A stretch of DNA of 64,000 nt from Stutzerimonas degradans (GCF_024448505.1 NZ_JAMOHV010000015.1:1-64000), one strand, 5' to 3'. Shown: positions 30,228 through 41,561, counted from the stretch's first letter. Made by a program: numbers and translations. Notes: generated by a model from the sequence alone, not told the origin.

Positions 30228-31166
30228 ATGATGAAAAAAAGCGATGCCGCCTGGACCCTGTTCGGGCTCGTGGCGGTACTGCTATCGGGCTACCTGCTGT
30301 ATCACGAAGTCCGCACCATTTCCTTGGACGAGCTCGGCAACAGCCTGCTGGCCATCGGCAAGATGCACTGGCTGCTGGCCGGCGCCGCAACCCTGGGCGC
30401 ATATGTGGCGCTGGCCTGGTACGACCGCATCGCGATGGCGCATCTGGGCAAACGCATTTCCTGGTGGTTCATCACCCTCTGTTCCTTCACCACCTACGCG
30501 CTGGCTCACAACATCGGCGCCTCGGTATTTTCCGGCGCGGTGGTGCGCTACCGCGCGTATCGCAGCAAGGGCCTGACGCCACAGGAGATCGGTATTCTCA
30601 TCGTCTTCTGCTCGCTGACCTTCGCGCTCGGCACCCTGCTGGCCTGCGGCAGCGTGCTGCTCGTGCGGCCGGGCGTGCTGGACCGCATCGTCGAGGTTTC
30701 GCCGTGGGTCGCGCGCGGACTCGGCGCCCTGCTGCTGGCCCTGGTGGGCCTCTACGTGTTCGGCTCTTGGCGCCAGCTGCCGCCGTGGCGACTGGGCAAA
30801 TGGCACATCGAATACCCGCGGCTGAAGGTAGTGGCGCGGCAGCTGATGGCCGGGCCGATGGAACTGCTGTGCGCGGCGGCCATCATCTATTTCGCTCTGC
30901 CGGCGGCCAACAATCCCGGCTATCTGACGATTCTGGGCGTGTTCCTGGCGTCCTTCTCGCTGGCCCTGTTGTCCCACGCGCCCGGCGGGCTTGGTGTGCT
31001 CGAAGTGACCTTCCTCGCGGCGCTGCCCGAGCTGCCCACCGCCGACGTACTCGCCGCGCTGATCGTCTTTCGCGGCTTCTACCTGCTGCTGCCGTTTGCG
31101 CTGGCGATCCTCGTGGTGCTGGGATTCGAGGCTGGCCAGTGGTCGGCCCGCCGCCGCAGCACCTAG
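30228..31166 (+). CDS. YbhN/UPF0104 family inner-membrane protein
   Basis: The 312-residue polytopic protein is related to the lysylphosphatidylglycerol synthetase membrane domain (LPG_synthase_TM). About eight hydrophobic segments and the typical internal motif HNIGASVFSGAVVRYRAYRSKGL are visible, along with LSHAPGGLGVLEVTFLAALPE near the C-terminus. It lacks a soluble aminoacyl-transferase domain, so it is a membrane-only relative of unknown substrate. TAAGGAG lies upstream of tandem ATG codons (30228/30231). P. aeruginosa has a homologue right after retS, as far as I recall. Confidence 0.85.
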   Translation: MMKKSDAAWTLFGLVAVLLSGYLLYHEVRTISLDELGNSLLAIGKMHWLLAGAATLGAYVALAWYDRIAMAHLGKRISWWFITLCSFTTYALAHNIGASVFSGAVVRYRAYRSKGLTPQEIGILIVFCSLTFALGTLLACGSVLLVRPGVLDRIVEVSPWVARGLGALLLALVGLYVFGSWRQLPPWRLGKWHIEYPRLKVVARQLMAGPMELLCAAAIIYFALPAANNPGYLTILGVFLASFSLALLSHAPGGLGVLEVTFLAALPELPTADVLAALIVFRGFYLLLPFALAILVVLGFEAGQWSARRRST

Positions 31167-31244
31167 CCGCCGGCGCAACATTCACTGGCGAAGCCGCGCG
31201 CCTCGGGCGATCATGCGGCCCTTTCAGCAAGACGCGTCGAAGAC

Positions 31245-31970
31245 ATGACCGATACCCCCCACCACGCCGAACACAAGCCGCGCCCGCTGGTCGACCTGGC
31301 AATCAGCATCGTGATTCCCTCGCTGATCCTGATGAAGCTCAGCGGCGAGCAGCGCCTGGGCGCCGATGGCGCGCTGCTGCTGGCGCTGGCCTTTCCGCTC
31401 GGCTGGGGGCTGTGGGAGCTGGCGCGCTATCGCAAGTTCAACTGGATCGCACTGCTCGGTTTGGTCAGCGTGCTGCTTACCGGAGGCATCGGCCTGCTGC
31501 AGCTGGACACGCAATGGCTGGCGATCAAGGAAGCGGCGGTGCCGGGCATCATCGGCCTCGTCGTACTGGCCTCGACCCGCACCTCCTACCCGCTGATCCG
31601 CACGATGCTCTACAACCCCAAGGTGCTCAATGTCGAGAAAATCCACGAGCAGCTGGAGCGCAACGGCCAGACCGCGCATTTCGAGGCACGACTGCTGCGG
31701 GCGACCTACCTGCTCAGTGGCACCTTCTTTTTCTCGTCATTCATGAATTACGTGCTGGCCAAATGGATCGTCAACAGCCCGGCCGGGAGCGAGGCCTTCA
31801 ATGCCGAACTGGGGCGCATGACGCTGCTGAGCTATCCGATGATCGCCATCCCTAGCATGGTGATGATGATGGCGATCTTCTTCTACCTGTGGCGCACCAT
31901 CCACGGCCTGACCGGGCTGCGTCTGGAGGACATCATCGCGACGCCCCACGAGCGCCGCCCGGAAAAGTGA
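31245..31970 (+). CDS. VC0807-family integral membrane protein
   Basis: The 241-residue protein has about six hydrophobic segments in three pairs. RPLVDLAISIVIPSLILMKLSG near the start, TRTSYPLIRTMLYNPKVLNV in a cytosolic loop, and NYVLAKWIVNSPAG late match the VC0807-type family. This is a poorly characterised membrane family, sometimes filed as intracellular septation or MFS-like. No catalytic motif is seen. It follows the YbhN-like gene by 78 bases on the same strand and may share its transcript. Confidence 0.75.
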   Translation: MTDTPHHAEHKPRPLVDLAISIVIPSLILMKLSGEQRLGADGALLLALAFPLGWGLWELARYRKFNWIALLGLVSVLLTGGIGLLQLDTQWLAIKEAAVPGIIGLVVLASTRTSYPLIRTMLYNPKVLNVEKIHEQLERNGQTAHFEARLLRATYLLSGTFFFSSFMNYVLAKWIVNSPAGSEAFNAELGRMTLLSYPMIAIPSMVMMMAIFFYLWRTIHGLTGLRLEDIIATPHERRPEK

Positions 31971-31989
31971 GGCTGATGGCGTGACGCTG

Positions 31990-32076
31990 TCAGAACACCA
32001 GCTTGAACAGGCCGATCACCACGATCAGGCCGATGATGAAAATGATTCCCGCCGTACCACCGATGAATTTCAACAT
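31990..32076 (-). CDS. 28-residue hydrophobic membrane microprotein
   Basis: The gene is an ATG-initiated reading frame of 28 codons, MLKFIGGTAGIIFIIGLIVV then IGLFKLVF. One hydrophobic helix spans essentially the whole length, with Gly residues at near-regular spacing and single Lys residues at each end. GCGGAGGT ends 5 bases before the ATG, a near-perfect ribosome-binding site. The stop lies 20 bases from the VC0807-family gene, tail to tail. Upstream (32094-32120) is a perfect 8-bp palindrome. I recall similar tiny proteins in pseudomonad annotations. No function is known. Confidence 0.65.
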   Translation of the reverse strand: MLKFIGGTAGIIFIIGLIVVIGLFKLVF

Positions 32077-32093
32077 GCCGTACCTCCGCTTAT

Positions 32094-32120
32094 CGGGTGT
32101 CTGTAATTTTGTGACACCCG
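32094..32120. repeat. Palindrome upstream of the microprotein gene
   Basis: CGGGTGTC (32094-32101) and GACACCCG (32113-32120) are perfect arms around an AT-rich 11-base centre. It begins 18 bases upstream of the 28-codon gene. It could be an operator for a dimeric regulator, a 5' RNA hairpin, or a weak terminator; it has no T-run. Confidence 0.6.
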
Positions 32121-32170
32121 TGTGTCTGGCATGTTCGCAGCACTCCGCTCGCTGGTAGCGCGGCCCTCTG

Positions 32171-33076
32171 TCAGACAGCTGCCGGGCGCCGCTCCTGCCG
32201 CGCCAGCTCGGCCAGCACCTCGGCGAGGTCGGCATGCCAGTCGTGTGCGGTCAGGCCGAACGTCGCCTCGAAGCGGCTGCAATCGAGCACGGACCAGGCC
32301 GGGCGCCGTGCCGGCGTCGGGTATTGCGCCGTGGAGATCGGCGAAAGCCGCGGCACGCGCGCGAGCAGCCCGAGATCGTGCGCCTGGCGGAAGATTTCGC
32401 CGGCAAATTCGTACCAGGAGCAGCGCGGCTGCCCGCTGTAGTGATAGAGCCCCCACGCCAGCGTTCCCTGACGCGCGTAACGGCTGGCCAGCTCCAGCAG
32501 CACATCGGCAATACGACCGGCCTGTGTCGGACAGCCGACCTGATCGCTGACCACTCCGAGGGCATCACGCTGGCGCGCCAGACGCAGCATGGTCTTGACG
32601 AAATTGTTCCCGTGCACGCCGTAGACCCAGCTGGTGCGCAGGATGAGATGCGCCGGCAGACGTTGGGCGATGGCCTGCTCGCCGGCCAGCTTGCTCGCGC
32701 CATACACACCGCCGGGGGCGGTGCGATCGGCTTCGCGATAAGGCACGTGCGCATCGCCGGCGAACACGTAGTCGGTCGACAGGTGCAACAGCGGGATGCC
32801 CGCCTGCGCCGCCGCCGCCGCCAGATTGGCACAGCCGTCCCGGTTGACCGCGTAGGCCTGCTCGGCGTGGCTCTCGGCGTTGTCGACATGGGTATAGGCA
32901 GCGGTATTGATGATCAGCCCCGGCCGTTGCAGCCCTATCTCGCGCGCAATCTGGTCGGCACAGGAGATATCCAGCTGGCGACGCGTACGGCCCAGAGCCA
33001 CCAGACCGAAGCCGCTGGCGCGATCGACCACTTCATGGCCAACCTGACCGCCAGCACCGCATACAAGGATTCGCAT
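32171..33076 (-). CDS. rmlD: dTDP-4-dehydrorhamnose reductase family protein
   Basis: The 301-residue SDR-type enzyme would reduce dTDP-4-keto-L-rhamnose to dTDP-L-rhamnose for surface polysaccharide. The N-terminal nucleotide motif is CGAGGQVGHEV. IINTAAYTHVDNAESHAEQAYAVN is the RmlD/RfbD signature, LLHLSTDYVFAGD carries the catalytic region, and the Tyr-x3-Lys pair is YGASK. GAGGCGAAG lies before the ATG. rmlA, rmlB and rmlC are not nearby, so it is an orphan copy. A second rmlBDAC locus elsewhere would make this one redundant or differently specific. Confidence 0.85.
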   Translation of the reverse strand: MRILVCGAGGQVGHEVVDRASGFGLVALGRTRRQLDISCADQIAREIGLQRPGLIINTAAYTHVDNAESHAEQAYAVNRDGCANLAAAAAQAGIPLLHLSTDYVFAGDAHVPYREADRTAPGGVYGASKLAGEQAIAQRLPAHLILRTSWVYGVHGNNFVKTMLRLARQRDALGVVSDQVGCPTQAGRIADVLLELASRYARQGTLAWGLYHYSGQPRCSWYEFAGEIFRQAHDLGLLARVPRLSPISTAQYPTPARRPAWSVLDCSRFEATFGLTAHDWHADLAEVLAELARQERRPAAV

Positions 33077-33355
33077 TGTTTCTTCGCCTCATGGGGACGG
33101 CCGCAACGAGCAGGTCATCCGTACCGAATTCAAAAGGGCGGGCATCGCCCACGCGACGCTCATGTTCGCGCCATCAGAGAAGAAGGGACGCGCACGAGCT
33201 CGCCGCCAACCTGGCTCAACACACCGAACCAGAGCATTCACCGGCTCTTGTGCCGGGCCACGTTGAGGCCAATCGAATCGACCTTTGTTCCGTGGCTGAC
33301 GCATCCTGCTACAAGTTTTCGCCCAACAGCCGACGAACGCGCGCCGAACCGCCGT

Positions 33356-34084
33356 TCATGCCAGTACCGCGCCAGCATCGAGCAACACCGGCAGCGGCCG
33401 CTCCAGCCGCAACTCCTCGGGCGACAGCCGCGCCGCGTAGGCCAGCACCTGCACCCCGGCGTCTTGCGCCGCGCGCAGAGCGTCCGCGTACAGCGGATCG
33501 ATCTCGCGAGCCGGCCGCACCGCCTCGATATCGGACAGGTTCACGCAGTACAGCTGCACCGCACGCACACCGGCGCGCGCCAGTGCCGTCAGTTCGCGCA
33601 GATGCCGCGTACCGCGTGAGGTGACGGCATCGGGGAACGCCGCCACCGCACTGTCGGCGAACCCCAGGGTGACGCTCTTGACCTCGACATACGCCGGCCC
33701 GTCGGCGTAGTCGAGGCGAAAGTCCACGCGACTGCCCTCCACGCCGTAGGCCACCTCGCGCCTGAGTCCGCTGAAGCCGGCCAGCTCGCTGATCACCCCG
33801 CCCAGCAGCGCCTCCTCCACCAGCGCGTTGGCGCGCGCAGTGTTCACGCAGGCCAACCGTCCCTGTGGGGTCTCCACCAGTTCCCATGTGCCGGGCAGCT
33901 TGCGACGGGGATCCCCACTGCGCTGGAACCACACCCGCGCGCCCTCGCCCATGCAGTTGAGCATCGAGCCGGTATTGGGGCAGTGGATACACAGCTCCTC
34001 GCCGGTATCAGTGACGATATCGGCGAGAAAACGCTTGTAGCGGCGTACCAGCCGGCCCGTCTCCAGCTCGCTGGAAAAGCGCAT
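33356..34084 (-). CDS. sfsA: Sugar fermentation stimulation protein SfsA
   Basis: The 242-residue protein is of the SfsA family (predicted nuclease-like fold, DNA-binding in E. coli). Markers are [45 protein letters not shown] with the nuclease-like D-x-E-V-K, and [19 protein letters not shown]. The biological role remains unclear. The start overlaps the aminotransferase stop by one base (TGATG). The pairing with an aminotransferase and dksA is typical of pseudomonads. Confidence 0.93.
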   Translation of the reverse strand: MRFSSELETGRLVRRYKRFLADIVTDTGEELCIHCPNTGSMLNCMGEGARVWFQRSGDPRRKLPGTWELVETPQGRLACVNTARANALVEEALLGGVISELAGFSGLRREVAYGVEGSRVDFRLDYADGPAYVEVKSVTLGFADSAVAAFPDAVTSRGTRHLRELTALARAGVRAVQLYCVNLSDIEAVRPAREIDPLYADALRAAQDAGVQVLAYAARLSPEELRLERPLPVLLDAGAVLA

Positions 34085-35256
34085 CAGCCCTGCCAGCTCT
34101 GCAGTCCGCGAGCGATTCGCGCCACCGCCTGTTCCAGCCGGGGCAGGTCCTGGGTATAGGCGAAGCGCACATGATGGCCGGCCTGATGACGACCGAAATC
34201 CAGCCCCGGGGTGATCGCGACGAACTCGCGCTCCAGCATGTGCTGGCAGAACGCATAGGCATCGCCGCCGAACGCGCTGATATCGACATACAGATAGAAA
34301 GCGCCCTGCGGTTCCACGGCAATGCGGAAGCCAAGGTCGCGCAGCGCCGGCAGGAGGAAGTCGCGCCGGCGGGCGAATTCCGCCCGGCGCGCTTCGAGGA
34401 TTTCCAGCGTCGCCGGCTCGAAACAGGCCAGCGCGGCATGCTGGGCCATACTCGGCGCGCTGATGTAGAGGTTCTGCGCCAGCTTTTCCAGCTCCGCCAC
34501 CGCGCCCGGTGGCGCCACCAGCCAGCCGAGACGCCAGCCGGTCATGCCGAAATACTTGGAGAAGCTGTTGAGCACGAAGGCCTCGTCGTCGACCTCCAGC
34601 ACGCTGGCGGCATCCACCCCATAGGTCAGGCCATGGTAGATCTCGTCGACTACCAGATGTCCGCCATGCGCCCTCAGTGCGGCCGACAGCGCGGCCAGCT
34701 CGTCGCGGCCCAGCAGCGTGCCGGTCGGGTTGGCCGGCGAGGCGACCAGCGCGCCGACGCTCTGCTTGTCCCAGTAGCGCTCAACCAGCTCCGGCGTCAG
34801 CTGGTAACGCACCTCGGGACCGACCGGCACCAGCTGCGCCGCGCCTTCGACCAGCCGCAGGAAATGCCGGTTGCACGGATAGCCGGGGTCGGCCAGCAGC
34901 CAGTGCTTGCCGGGATCGACCAGCAGGCTGGCAGCCAGCAGCAGCGCACCGGAGCCGCCGGGAGTAATCAGGATGCGCTCGGGGTCAATAGACAGTCCGT
35001 AGCGGCTGGCGTAAAAACCGGCTATCGCCTCACGCAAGACCGGCAACCCGCGCGCCGCGGTATAGCGCGTGTGTCCGGCAGCCAGCGCCGCCTGACCGGC
35101 GGCGACGATAGGGGCGGCAGTGGTGAAGTCCGGCTCACCGATTTCCAGGTGAATGACGTCATGGCCCAGAGCCTGCAGCTGATTGGCTCGCTCCAGCAGC
35201 GCCATGACGTGAAAGGGTTCGATTGCGCGGCTGCGCGCACTGTAAGAAGCGGTCAT
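34084..35256 (-). CDS. PLP-dependent class I/II aminotransferase
   Basis: The 390-residue fold-type I aminotransferase has [15 protein letters not shown], the cofactor Lys in [15 protein letters not shown], the phosphate-binding [12 protein letters not shown], and [11 protein letters not shown]. The substrate is uncertain; relatives are annotated as aspartate- or alanine-type. I chose the start [18 protein letters not shown]; the longer frame upstream has no such resemblance. It is divergent from dksA and translationally coupled to sfsA. Confidence 0.9.
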   Translation of the reverse strand: MTASYSARSRAIEPFHVMALLERANQLQALGHDVIHLEIGEPDFTTAAPIVAAGQAALAAGHTRYTAARGLPVLREAIAGFYASRYGLSIDPERILITPGGSGALLLAASLLVDPGKHWLLADPGYPCNRHFLRLVEGAAQLVPVGPEVRYQLTPELVERYWDKQSVGALVASPANPTGTLLGRDELAALSAALRAHGGHLVVDEIYHGLTYGVDAASVLEVDDEAFVLNSFSKYFGMTGWRLGWLVAPPGAVAELEKLAQNLYISAPSMAQHAALACFEPATLEILEARRAEFARRRDFLLPALRDLGFRIAVEPQGAFYLYVDISAFGGDAYAFCQHMLEREFVAITPGLDFGRHQAGHHVRFAYTQDLPRLEQAVARIARGLQSWQG

Positions 35257-35447
35257 CTGACCTACCTGTCGAGGACGAAACGTGGATTCTACCCAAGGTC
35301 CCGGGAACGCTGCAGCCACCGGCGGGTACGGGAGTAGCGCACCCCGATCCGATCTGGTAAGTTCGCCCGCTTGCAGCCGCAGGGCCGGCACGGGCCGGCA
35401 GGGACATATCATCCTGCGCAAATGGACATAGCGAGAGGCGTTCATCC

Positions 35448-35894
35448 ATGCCCATTACCAAAGCAACACCGTCGAGCAAGCAACTGATTCGCGCCTTCGA
35501 GCCCTACAAGGAAACCAAGGGCGAGGAATACATGAGCGACAAGATGCGCGCTCACTTCACCGGCATCCTCAACAAGTGGAAGCAGGAGTTGATGGAGGAA
35601 GTCGATCGCACCGTGCATCACATGCAGGACGAAGCGGCCAACTTCCCCGATCCGGCCGACCGCGCCAGCCAGGAAGAAGAATTCAGCCTGGAACTGCGTG
35701 CTCGCGATCGCGAGCGCAAGCTGATCAAGAAGATCGACGAGACGCTGCAGCTGATCGAAGACAACGAGTACGGCTGGTGCGACTCCTGCGGTGTCGAGAT
35801 CGGCATCCGCCGGCTGGAAGCCCGCCCCACCGCCACGCTGTGCATCGACTGCAAGACGCTGGCGGAGATCAAGGAAAAGCAGATCGGTTCCTGA
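35448..35894 (+). CDS. dksA: RNA polymerase-binding transcription factor DksA
   Basis: The 148-residue protein enters the RNA polymerase secondary channel and works with ppGpp in the stringent response. The coiled-coil (about 33-108) has acidic tip residues in [11 protein letters not shown], and the four-cysteine zinc finger is C111-x2-C114 and C132-x2-C135. Because all four Cys are present this is the zinc-containing form, not the zinc-independent DksA2. A hairpin follows, then gluQ. Confidence 0.97.
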   Translation: MPITKATPSSKQLIRAFEPYKETKGEEYMSDKMRAHFTGILNKWKQELMEEVDRTVHHMQDEAANFPDPADRASQEEEFSLELRARDRERKLIKKIDETLQLIEDNEYGWCDSCGVEIGIRRLEARPTATLCIDCKTLAEIKEKQIGS

Positions 35895-35901
35895 TCCCGA
35901 A

Positions 35902-35930
35902 CGGGGCGCTACGGCGCCCCGCTTCATTTC
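35902..35930 (+). terminator. Hairpin between dksA and gluQ
   Basis: CGGGGCGC / GCGCCCCG is a stem of 8 with a 4-base loop, followed by CTTCATTT. The T-run is weak, so it may only attenuate gluQ, as is known for dksA-gluQRS in other bacteria. Confidence 0.55.
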
Positions 35931-35942
35931 CAGCCCGCCACC

Positions 35943-36842
35943 ATGACCTCGCCCCGTCCCGCTGATCGCTACGTCGGCCGCTTCGCCCCGACACCCAGCG
36001 GCTATCTGCACTTCGGCTCGCTCTTCGCCGCTCTCGCCTCCTATCTCGACGCCCGCGCCGTGGGCGGTGGCTGGCTGCTGCGCATGGAAGACATCGACCC
36101 GCCACGGGAAATGCCCGGCGCACAGGCCGCGATCGTCGAAACCCTGCGCCGCTACGGCTTCGTCTGGGACGGCGCCATGCTGCGCCAGAGCCAGCGCCAG
36201 GCAGCCTACGAGGCGGCCATCGAGCATTTGCTGGACGCCGACCTGGCCTACGCCTGCACCTGCTCACGCAAGCAGCTGCAGGCGCACCCCGGTGCCTATC
36301 CCGGTTTCTGCCGCGATGCCGGCCACGCCCCGCGTGACGCTGCGATCCGCCTGCGCGTACCGGATCGCGAGTACCACTTCTGCGACCGCGTACAGGGTGA
36401 ATACCGCCAGCACCTGGGTCGTGAGGTCGGCGACTTCGTCATCCGTCGGCGCGACGGTCTGGTCGCCTATCAACTTGCCGTGGTGCTCGACGATGCCTGG
36501 CAGGGCGTCACCGACGTGGTGCGCGGGGCCGATCTGCTCGACTCCACGCCGCGCCAGCTGTACCTGCAGGAACTGCTCGGCCTGCCGCAGCCGCGCTACC
36601 TGCACCTGCCACTGATCATCCAGCCGGACGGCCACAAGCTGGGCAAGAGTTACCGCTCGCCACCGCTGCCTCCCGACGAGGCCAGCCCATTGCTGTTGCG
36701 TGCGCTGCGCGCGCTTGGCCAGCAGCCAGCGGCCGAACTCGCCGGTGCCCCTGCGGCAGAGATTCTCGCCTGGGCGGTCGCGCACTGGGACGCCGGGCGT
36801 ATCCCGCGCACCCGTGCACTGGCCGAAGCGCAGCTGCGCTAG
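35943..36842 (+). CDS. gluQ: Glutamyl-Q tRNA(Asp) synthetase
   Basis: The 299-residue truncated GluRS paralogue attaches glutamate to queuosine in the tRNA-Asp anticodon. The class I signature is present (FAPTPSGYLHFGSLFAALASY; HIGH-like HFGS), along with the zinc-type CTCSRKQL...YPGFCRD pattern and a degenerate KMSKS (HKLGKS). It lacks the anticodon-binding C-terminal half, as expected. It is downstream of dksA, its usual partner. Confidence 0.95.
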   Translation: MTSPRPADRYVGRFAPTPSGYLHFGSLFAALASYLDARAVGGGWLLRMEDIDPPREMPGAQAAIVETLRRYGFVWDGAMLRQSQRQAAYEAAIEHLLDADLAYACTCSRKQLQAHPGAYPGFCRDAGHAPRDAAIRLRVPDREYHFCDRVQGEYRQHLGREVGDFVIRRRDGLVAYQLAVVLDDAWQGVTDVVRGADLLDSTPRQLYLQELLGLPQPRYLHLPLIIQPDGHKLGKSYRSPPLPPDEASPLLLRALRALGQQPAAELAGAPAAEILAWAVAHWDAGRIPRTRALAEAQLR

Positions 36843-36939
36843 ACGCGAGGCGCCACCAACCCGCAGGTTTTGCCTCCAGCCGGTGGCTTGCCGCTTGCCG
36901 CTGCTCTACCATCGACGCACTTCCGACACGAGACCCGGC

Positions 36940-37116
36940 ATGTACATCTACCGACTGGTGCTGCTCCTGGTGGTGGGGATCTACCTGTTTTCCCCGGCCA
37001 TCATGGACTGGTGGATCGACCCCAACGGCGCCTGGTACCGGCCCTACCTGCTGTGGCTGATCCTCATCGTGGTGACTTTCATTCTCCAGAGCCAACGCGA
37101 TGCAGACGAGCTTTAG
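36940..37116 (+). CDS. cbrX: Small membrane protein coupled to cbrA (CbrX-like)
   Basis: The 58-residue protein has two hydrophobic stretches (about 5-22 and 38-52) flanking DWWIDPNGAWYRPYLLW. Its last 17 bases overlap the start of cbrA in another frame (cbrA ATG at 37100, cbrX TAG at 37114-37116). cbrA has no good ribosome-binding site of its own, so translation is probably coupled. I recall a small ORF named cbrX at this position in other pseudomonads. Its ATG has only a weak GAGACCC upstream. Confidence 0.8.
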   Translation: MYIYRLVLLLVVGIYLFSPAIMDWWIDPNGAWYRPYLLWLILIVVTFILQSQRDADEL

Positions 37117-40054
37117 CCTCAGCCACCTGGTGTTGATCAGCGCCGCCTACCTGCTGGCGCTGTTCGGCGTCGCCTGGGTCAGCGAGCGCGGCATCATCCC
37201 GCGCTGGATCATCCGCCATCCGCTTACCTACACCCTTTCGCTAGGCGTCTATGCCAGCGCCTGGGCGCTCTACGGCACGGTCGGGCTGGCCTATCAGTAC
37301 GGCTACGGCTTTCTCGCCACCTACCTGGGGGTGTGCGGCGCGTTCCTGCTGGCCCCGGTGCTGCTCTATCCAATCCTGCGCATCACCCGCACCTATCAGT
37401 TGGCGTCGCTGGCCGACCTGTTCGCCTTCCGCTTCCGCAGCACCTGGGCCGGTGCGCTGACCACGGTGGTGATGCTGATCGGCATGCTGCCGCTGCTGGC
37501 GCTGCAGATTCAGGCGGTGGCCGATGCCATCGGCATTCTCACGCTGGAGCCGATGCAGGAGCGTGTCGCGCTCGGCTACTGCGTCCTGATCATGCTGTTC
37601 ACCATCCTGTTCGGTGCACGCCACATCGCCGCCCGCGAAAAGCACGAAGGGCTGGTGTTCGCCATCGCCTTCGAATCGGTGGTCAAGCTGCTGACCTTCG
37701 GCACGATCGGGCTGTACGCGCTCTATGTGGTCTTCGGTGGGCCGCACCAGCTGGAAATCTGGCTGCTGCAGAATCAGTCGGCGCTGCAGGCCCTGCACAC
37801 GCCGCTGCAGGAAGGCCCGTGGCGCACGCTGCTGCTGGTGTTCTTCGCCTCGGCCATCGTGATGCCGCACATGTATCACATGACCTTCGCCGAGAACCTC
37901 AATCCGCGCGCGCTGGTCAGCGCCAGCTGGGGCCTGCCGCTATACCTGCTGCTGATGAGCCTGGCGGTGCCGCTGATCCTCTGGGCCGGCCTCAAGCTCG
38001 GCGTGCGGACCAACCCGGAGTACTTCACCCTCGGCCTCGGCCTCACCGCGCAGAACGATGCTCTCGCGTTGATCGCCTTCATCGGCGGGCTGTCGGCTTC
38101 CAGCGGGCTGATCATCGTCAGCACCCTGGCGCTGTCGGGCATGGCACTCAACCATCTGGTGCTGCCGCTATATCAGCCGCCCAGCGAAGGCAATATCTAC
38201 CGCTGGCTGAAATGGACGCGGCGCAGTCTGATCTTCGCCATCATCATTGCCGGCTACGGCTTCTACCTGCTGCTGGGCGCGGAACAGGATCTGTCCAACC
38301 TCGGCATCGTCGCCTTCGTCGCCACCCTGCAGTTCCTCCCCGGCGTGCTGTCGGTGCTCTACTGGCAGACGGCGAATCGGCGCGGCTACATCACCGGCCT
38401 GCTGGCAGGGATCGCCGTCTGGGTGGTGACCATGCTGCTGCCGCTGGTAGGCAATCTGGATGGCTTCTACATCCCGCTGTTCAACGTGGTCTACGTGCTC
38501 GACGACACCAGCTGGCATCTGGCGGCGATCGCCTCGCTGGCGGTCAACGTGCTGGCCTTCACCCTGGTGTCGCTGTTCACCGACACCAGCACCGAGGAGC
38601 AGAGCGCGGCCGAGGCCTGCGCCGTGGAGAACGTGCGCCGGCCGCAGCGGCGCGAGCTGATGGCCGCCTCGCCACAGGAATTCGCCACCCAACTGGCCAA
38701 GCCACTCGGCGCCAAGACCGCGCAGCGCGAAGTCGAACAGGCGCTGCGCGATCTGCAACTGCCATTCGACGAGCACCGCCCGTACGCCCTGCGGCGCCTG
38801 CGCGATCGTCTCGAAGCCAACCTATCGGGCCTGATGGGACCGAGCATCGCCCAGGACATCGTCGAAAACTTCCTGCCCTACAAGAACGCCGCTGAAGGCT
38901 ACGTCACCGAGGACATCCACTTCATCGAGAACCGCCTGGAGGAGTACCACTCGCGCCTGACCGGGCTCGCCGCCGAACTCGATGCGCTGCGCCGCTACCA
39001 CCGGCGAACGCTGCAGGAGCTGCCGATGGGCGTCTGCTCGCTGGCCAAGGATCAGGAAATCCTCATGTGGAACAAGGCGCTGGAAGAACTCACCGACATC
39101 CCGGCGCTCCAGGTGGTCGGCTCGCGCCTGCCGTCGATCGCCGAGCCGTGGAAGAGCCTGCTGGAAGGCTTCATCCGCCAGCCGGACGAGCACCTGCACA
39201 AGCAGCGCCTGTCGTTCAACGGCCATCGTCGCTGCCTCAACCTGCACAAGGCGGCGATCGCCGAGCCGCTGGCGCCGGGCAACAGTGGCCTGGTGCTGCT
39301 GATCGAAGACCTGACCGAAACCCAGGAGCTGGAAGACCGCCTGGTGCACTCCGAGCGTCTGGCCAGCATCGGCCGCCTCGCCGCCGGGGTCGCCCACGAA
39401 ATCGGCAACCCGATCACCGGCATCGCCTGCCTGGCGCAGAACCTGCGCGAGGAGCGCGAGCACGACGCCGAAATCACCGAGGCCAGCAACCAGATCATCG
39501 AGCAGACCAAACGCGTGTCGCGCATTGTCCAGTCGCTGATGAGCTTCGCCCATGCCGGCGAGCGCCAGCAGCGCGCCTACCCGGTGAGCCTGGCGCAGAT
39601 CACCCAGGAAGCCATCGCCCTGCTGTCGCTGAACAAGAACCGCACCGAGGTGCAGTTCTTCAACCTCTGCGAACCCGAGCACCTGGCCGAAGGCGATCCG
39701 CAGCGCCTCGCCCAGGTGCTGATCAACCTGCTGTCCAACGCCCGCGATGCCTCACCGCCGGGCGGCATCATCCGCGTCAGCAGCGAAGTCGCCGAGCAGT
39801 CGGTGTATCTGATCGTCGAGGATCAGGGCAGCGGCATCTCCAAGGAGATCCAGGGGCGGCTGTTCGAGCCATTCTTCACCACCAAGGACCCGGGCGAAGG
39901 GACCGGCCTAGGGCTTGCGCTGGTCTATTCGATCGTGGAAGAGCATTATGGCCAGATCGATATCGACAGCCCGGCCGACCCGATAGCACAGCGCGGCACC
40001 CGTTTTCGCATCACCCTGCCGCGGCATGTCGAAGTGCCACATGCCGTAAGTTGA
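37100..40054 (+). CDS. cbrA: Sensor histidine kinase CbrA with SLC5 transporter domain
   Basis: The 984-residue kinase of the carbon/nitrogen balance system in Pseudomonas has an N-terminal solute:sodium-symporter domain with about 13 hydrophobic segments (1-500). A STAC-like linker and PAS-like domain (about 625-740) follow, then HisKA with phospho-His766 ([20 protein letters not shown]) and an HATPase domain ([28 protein letters not shown]). The length and His766 match P. aeruginosa CbrA as I recall. It signals to CbrB, encoded 61 bases downstream. Histidine transport by the SLC5 part has been reported in P. putida. Confidence 0.95.
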   Translation: MQTSFSLSHLVLISAAYLLALFGVAWVSERGIIPRWIIRHPLTYTLSLGVYASAWALYGTVGLAYQYGYGFLATYLGVCGAFLLAPVLLYPILRITRTYQLASLADLFAFRFRSTWAGALTTVVMLIGMLPLLALQIQAVADAIGILTLEPMQERVALGYCVLIMLFTILFGARHIAAREKHEGLVFAIAFESVVKLLTFGTIGLYALYVVFGGPHQLEIWLLQNQSALQALHTPLQEGPWRTLLLVFFASAIVMPHMYHMTFAENLNPRALVSASWGLPLYLLLMSLAVPLILWAGLKLGVRTNPEYFTLGLGLTAQNDALALIAFIGGLSASSGLIIVSTLALSGMALNHLVLPLYQPPSEGNIYRWLKWTRRSLIFAIIIAGYGFYLLLGAEQDLSNLGIVAFVATLQFLPGVLSVLYWQTANRRGYITGLLAGIAVWVVTMLLPLVGNLDGFYIPLFNVVYVLDDTSWHLAAIASLAVNVLAFTLVSLFTDTSTEEQSAAEACAVENVRRPQRRELMAASPQEFATQLAKPLGAKTAQREVEQALRDLQLPFDEHRPYALRRLRDRLEANLSGLMGPSIAQDIVENFLPYKNAAEGYVTEDIHFIENRLEEYHSRLTGLAAELDALRRYHRRTLQELPMGVCSLAKDQEILMWNKALEELTDIPALQVVGSRLPSIAEPWKSLLEGFIRQPDEHLHKQRLSFNGHRRCLNLHKAAIAEPLAPGNSGLVLLIEDLTETQELEDRLVHSERLASIGRLAAGVAHEIGNPITGIACLAQNLREEREHDAEITEASNQIIEQTKRVSRIVQSLMSFAHAGERQQRAYPVSLAQITQEAIALLSLNKNRTEVQFFNLCEPEHLAEGDPQRLAQVLINLLSNARDASPPGGIIRVSSEVAEQSVYLIVEDQGSGISKEIQGRLFEPFFTTKDPGEGTGLGLALVYSIVEEHYGQIDIDSPADPIAQRGTRFRITLPRHVEVPHAVS

Positions 40055-40115
40055 GGAGGCAACCGCAGTAGCGGCCTTCCGGTCGCATCGCCTCCAGACC
40101 GTCGAGAGAGTACTG

Positions 40116-41525
<1,410 letters not shown>

Positions 41526-41527
41526 GA

Positions 41528-41556
41528 TGTTACCGTCCGGCCCATGCGCCGTAACA
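41528..41556 (+). promoter_or_regulatory. Putative CbrB binding site upstream of crcZ
   Basis: TGTTAC (41528-41533) and GTAACA (41551-41556) form a perfect inverted repeat with a 17-base gap, starting right after the cbrB stop. A further GTAAC lies at 41572-41576. It is about 100 bases upstream of the -24/-12 element, the usual distance for an enhancer. The resemblance to reported CbrB sites is from memory. Confidence 0.55.
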
Positions 41557-41561
41557 AAATC

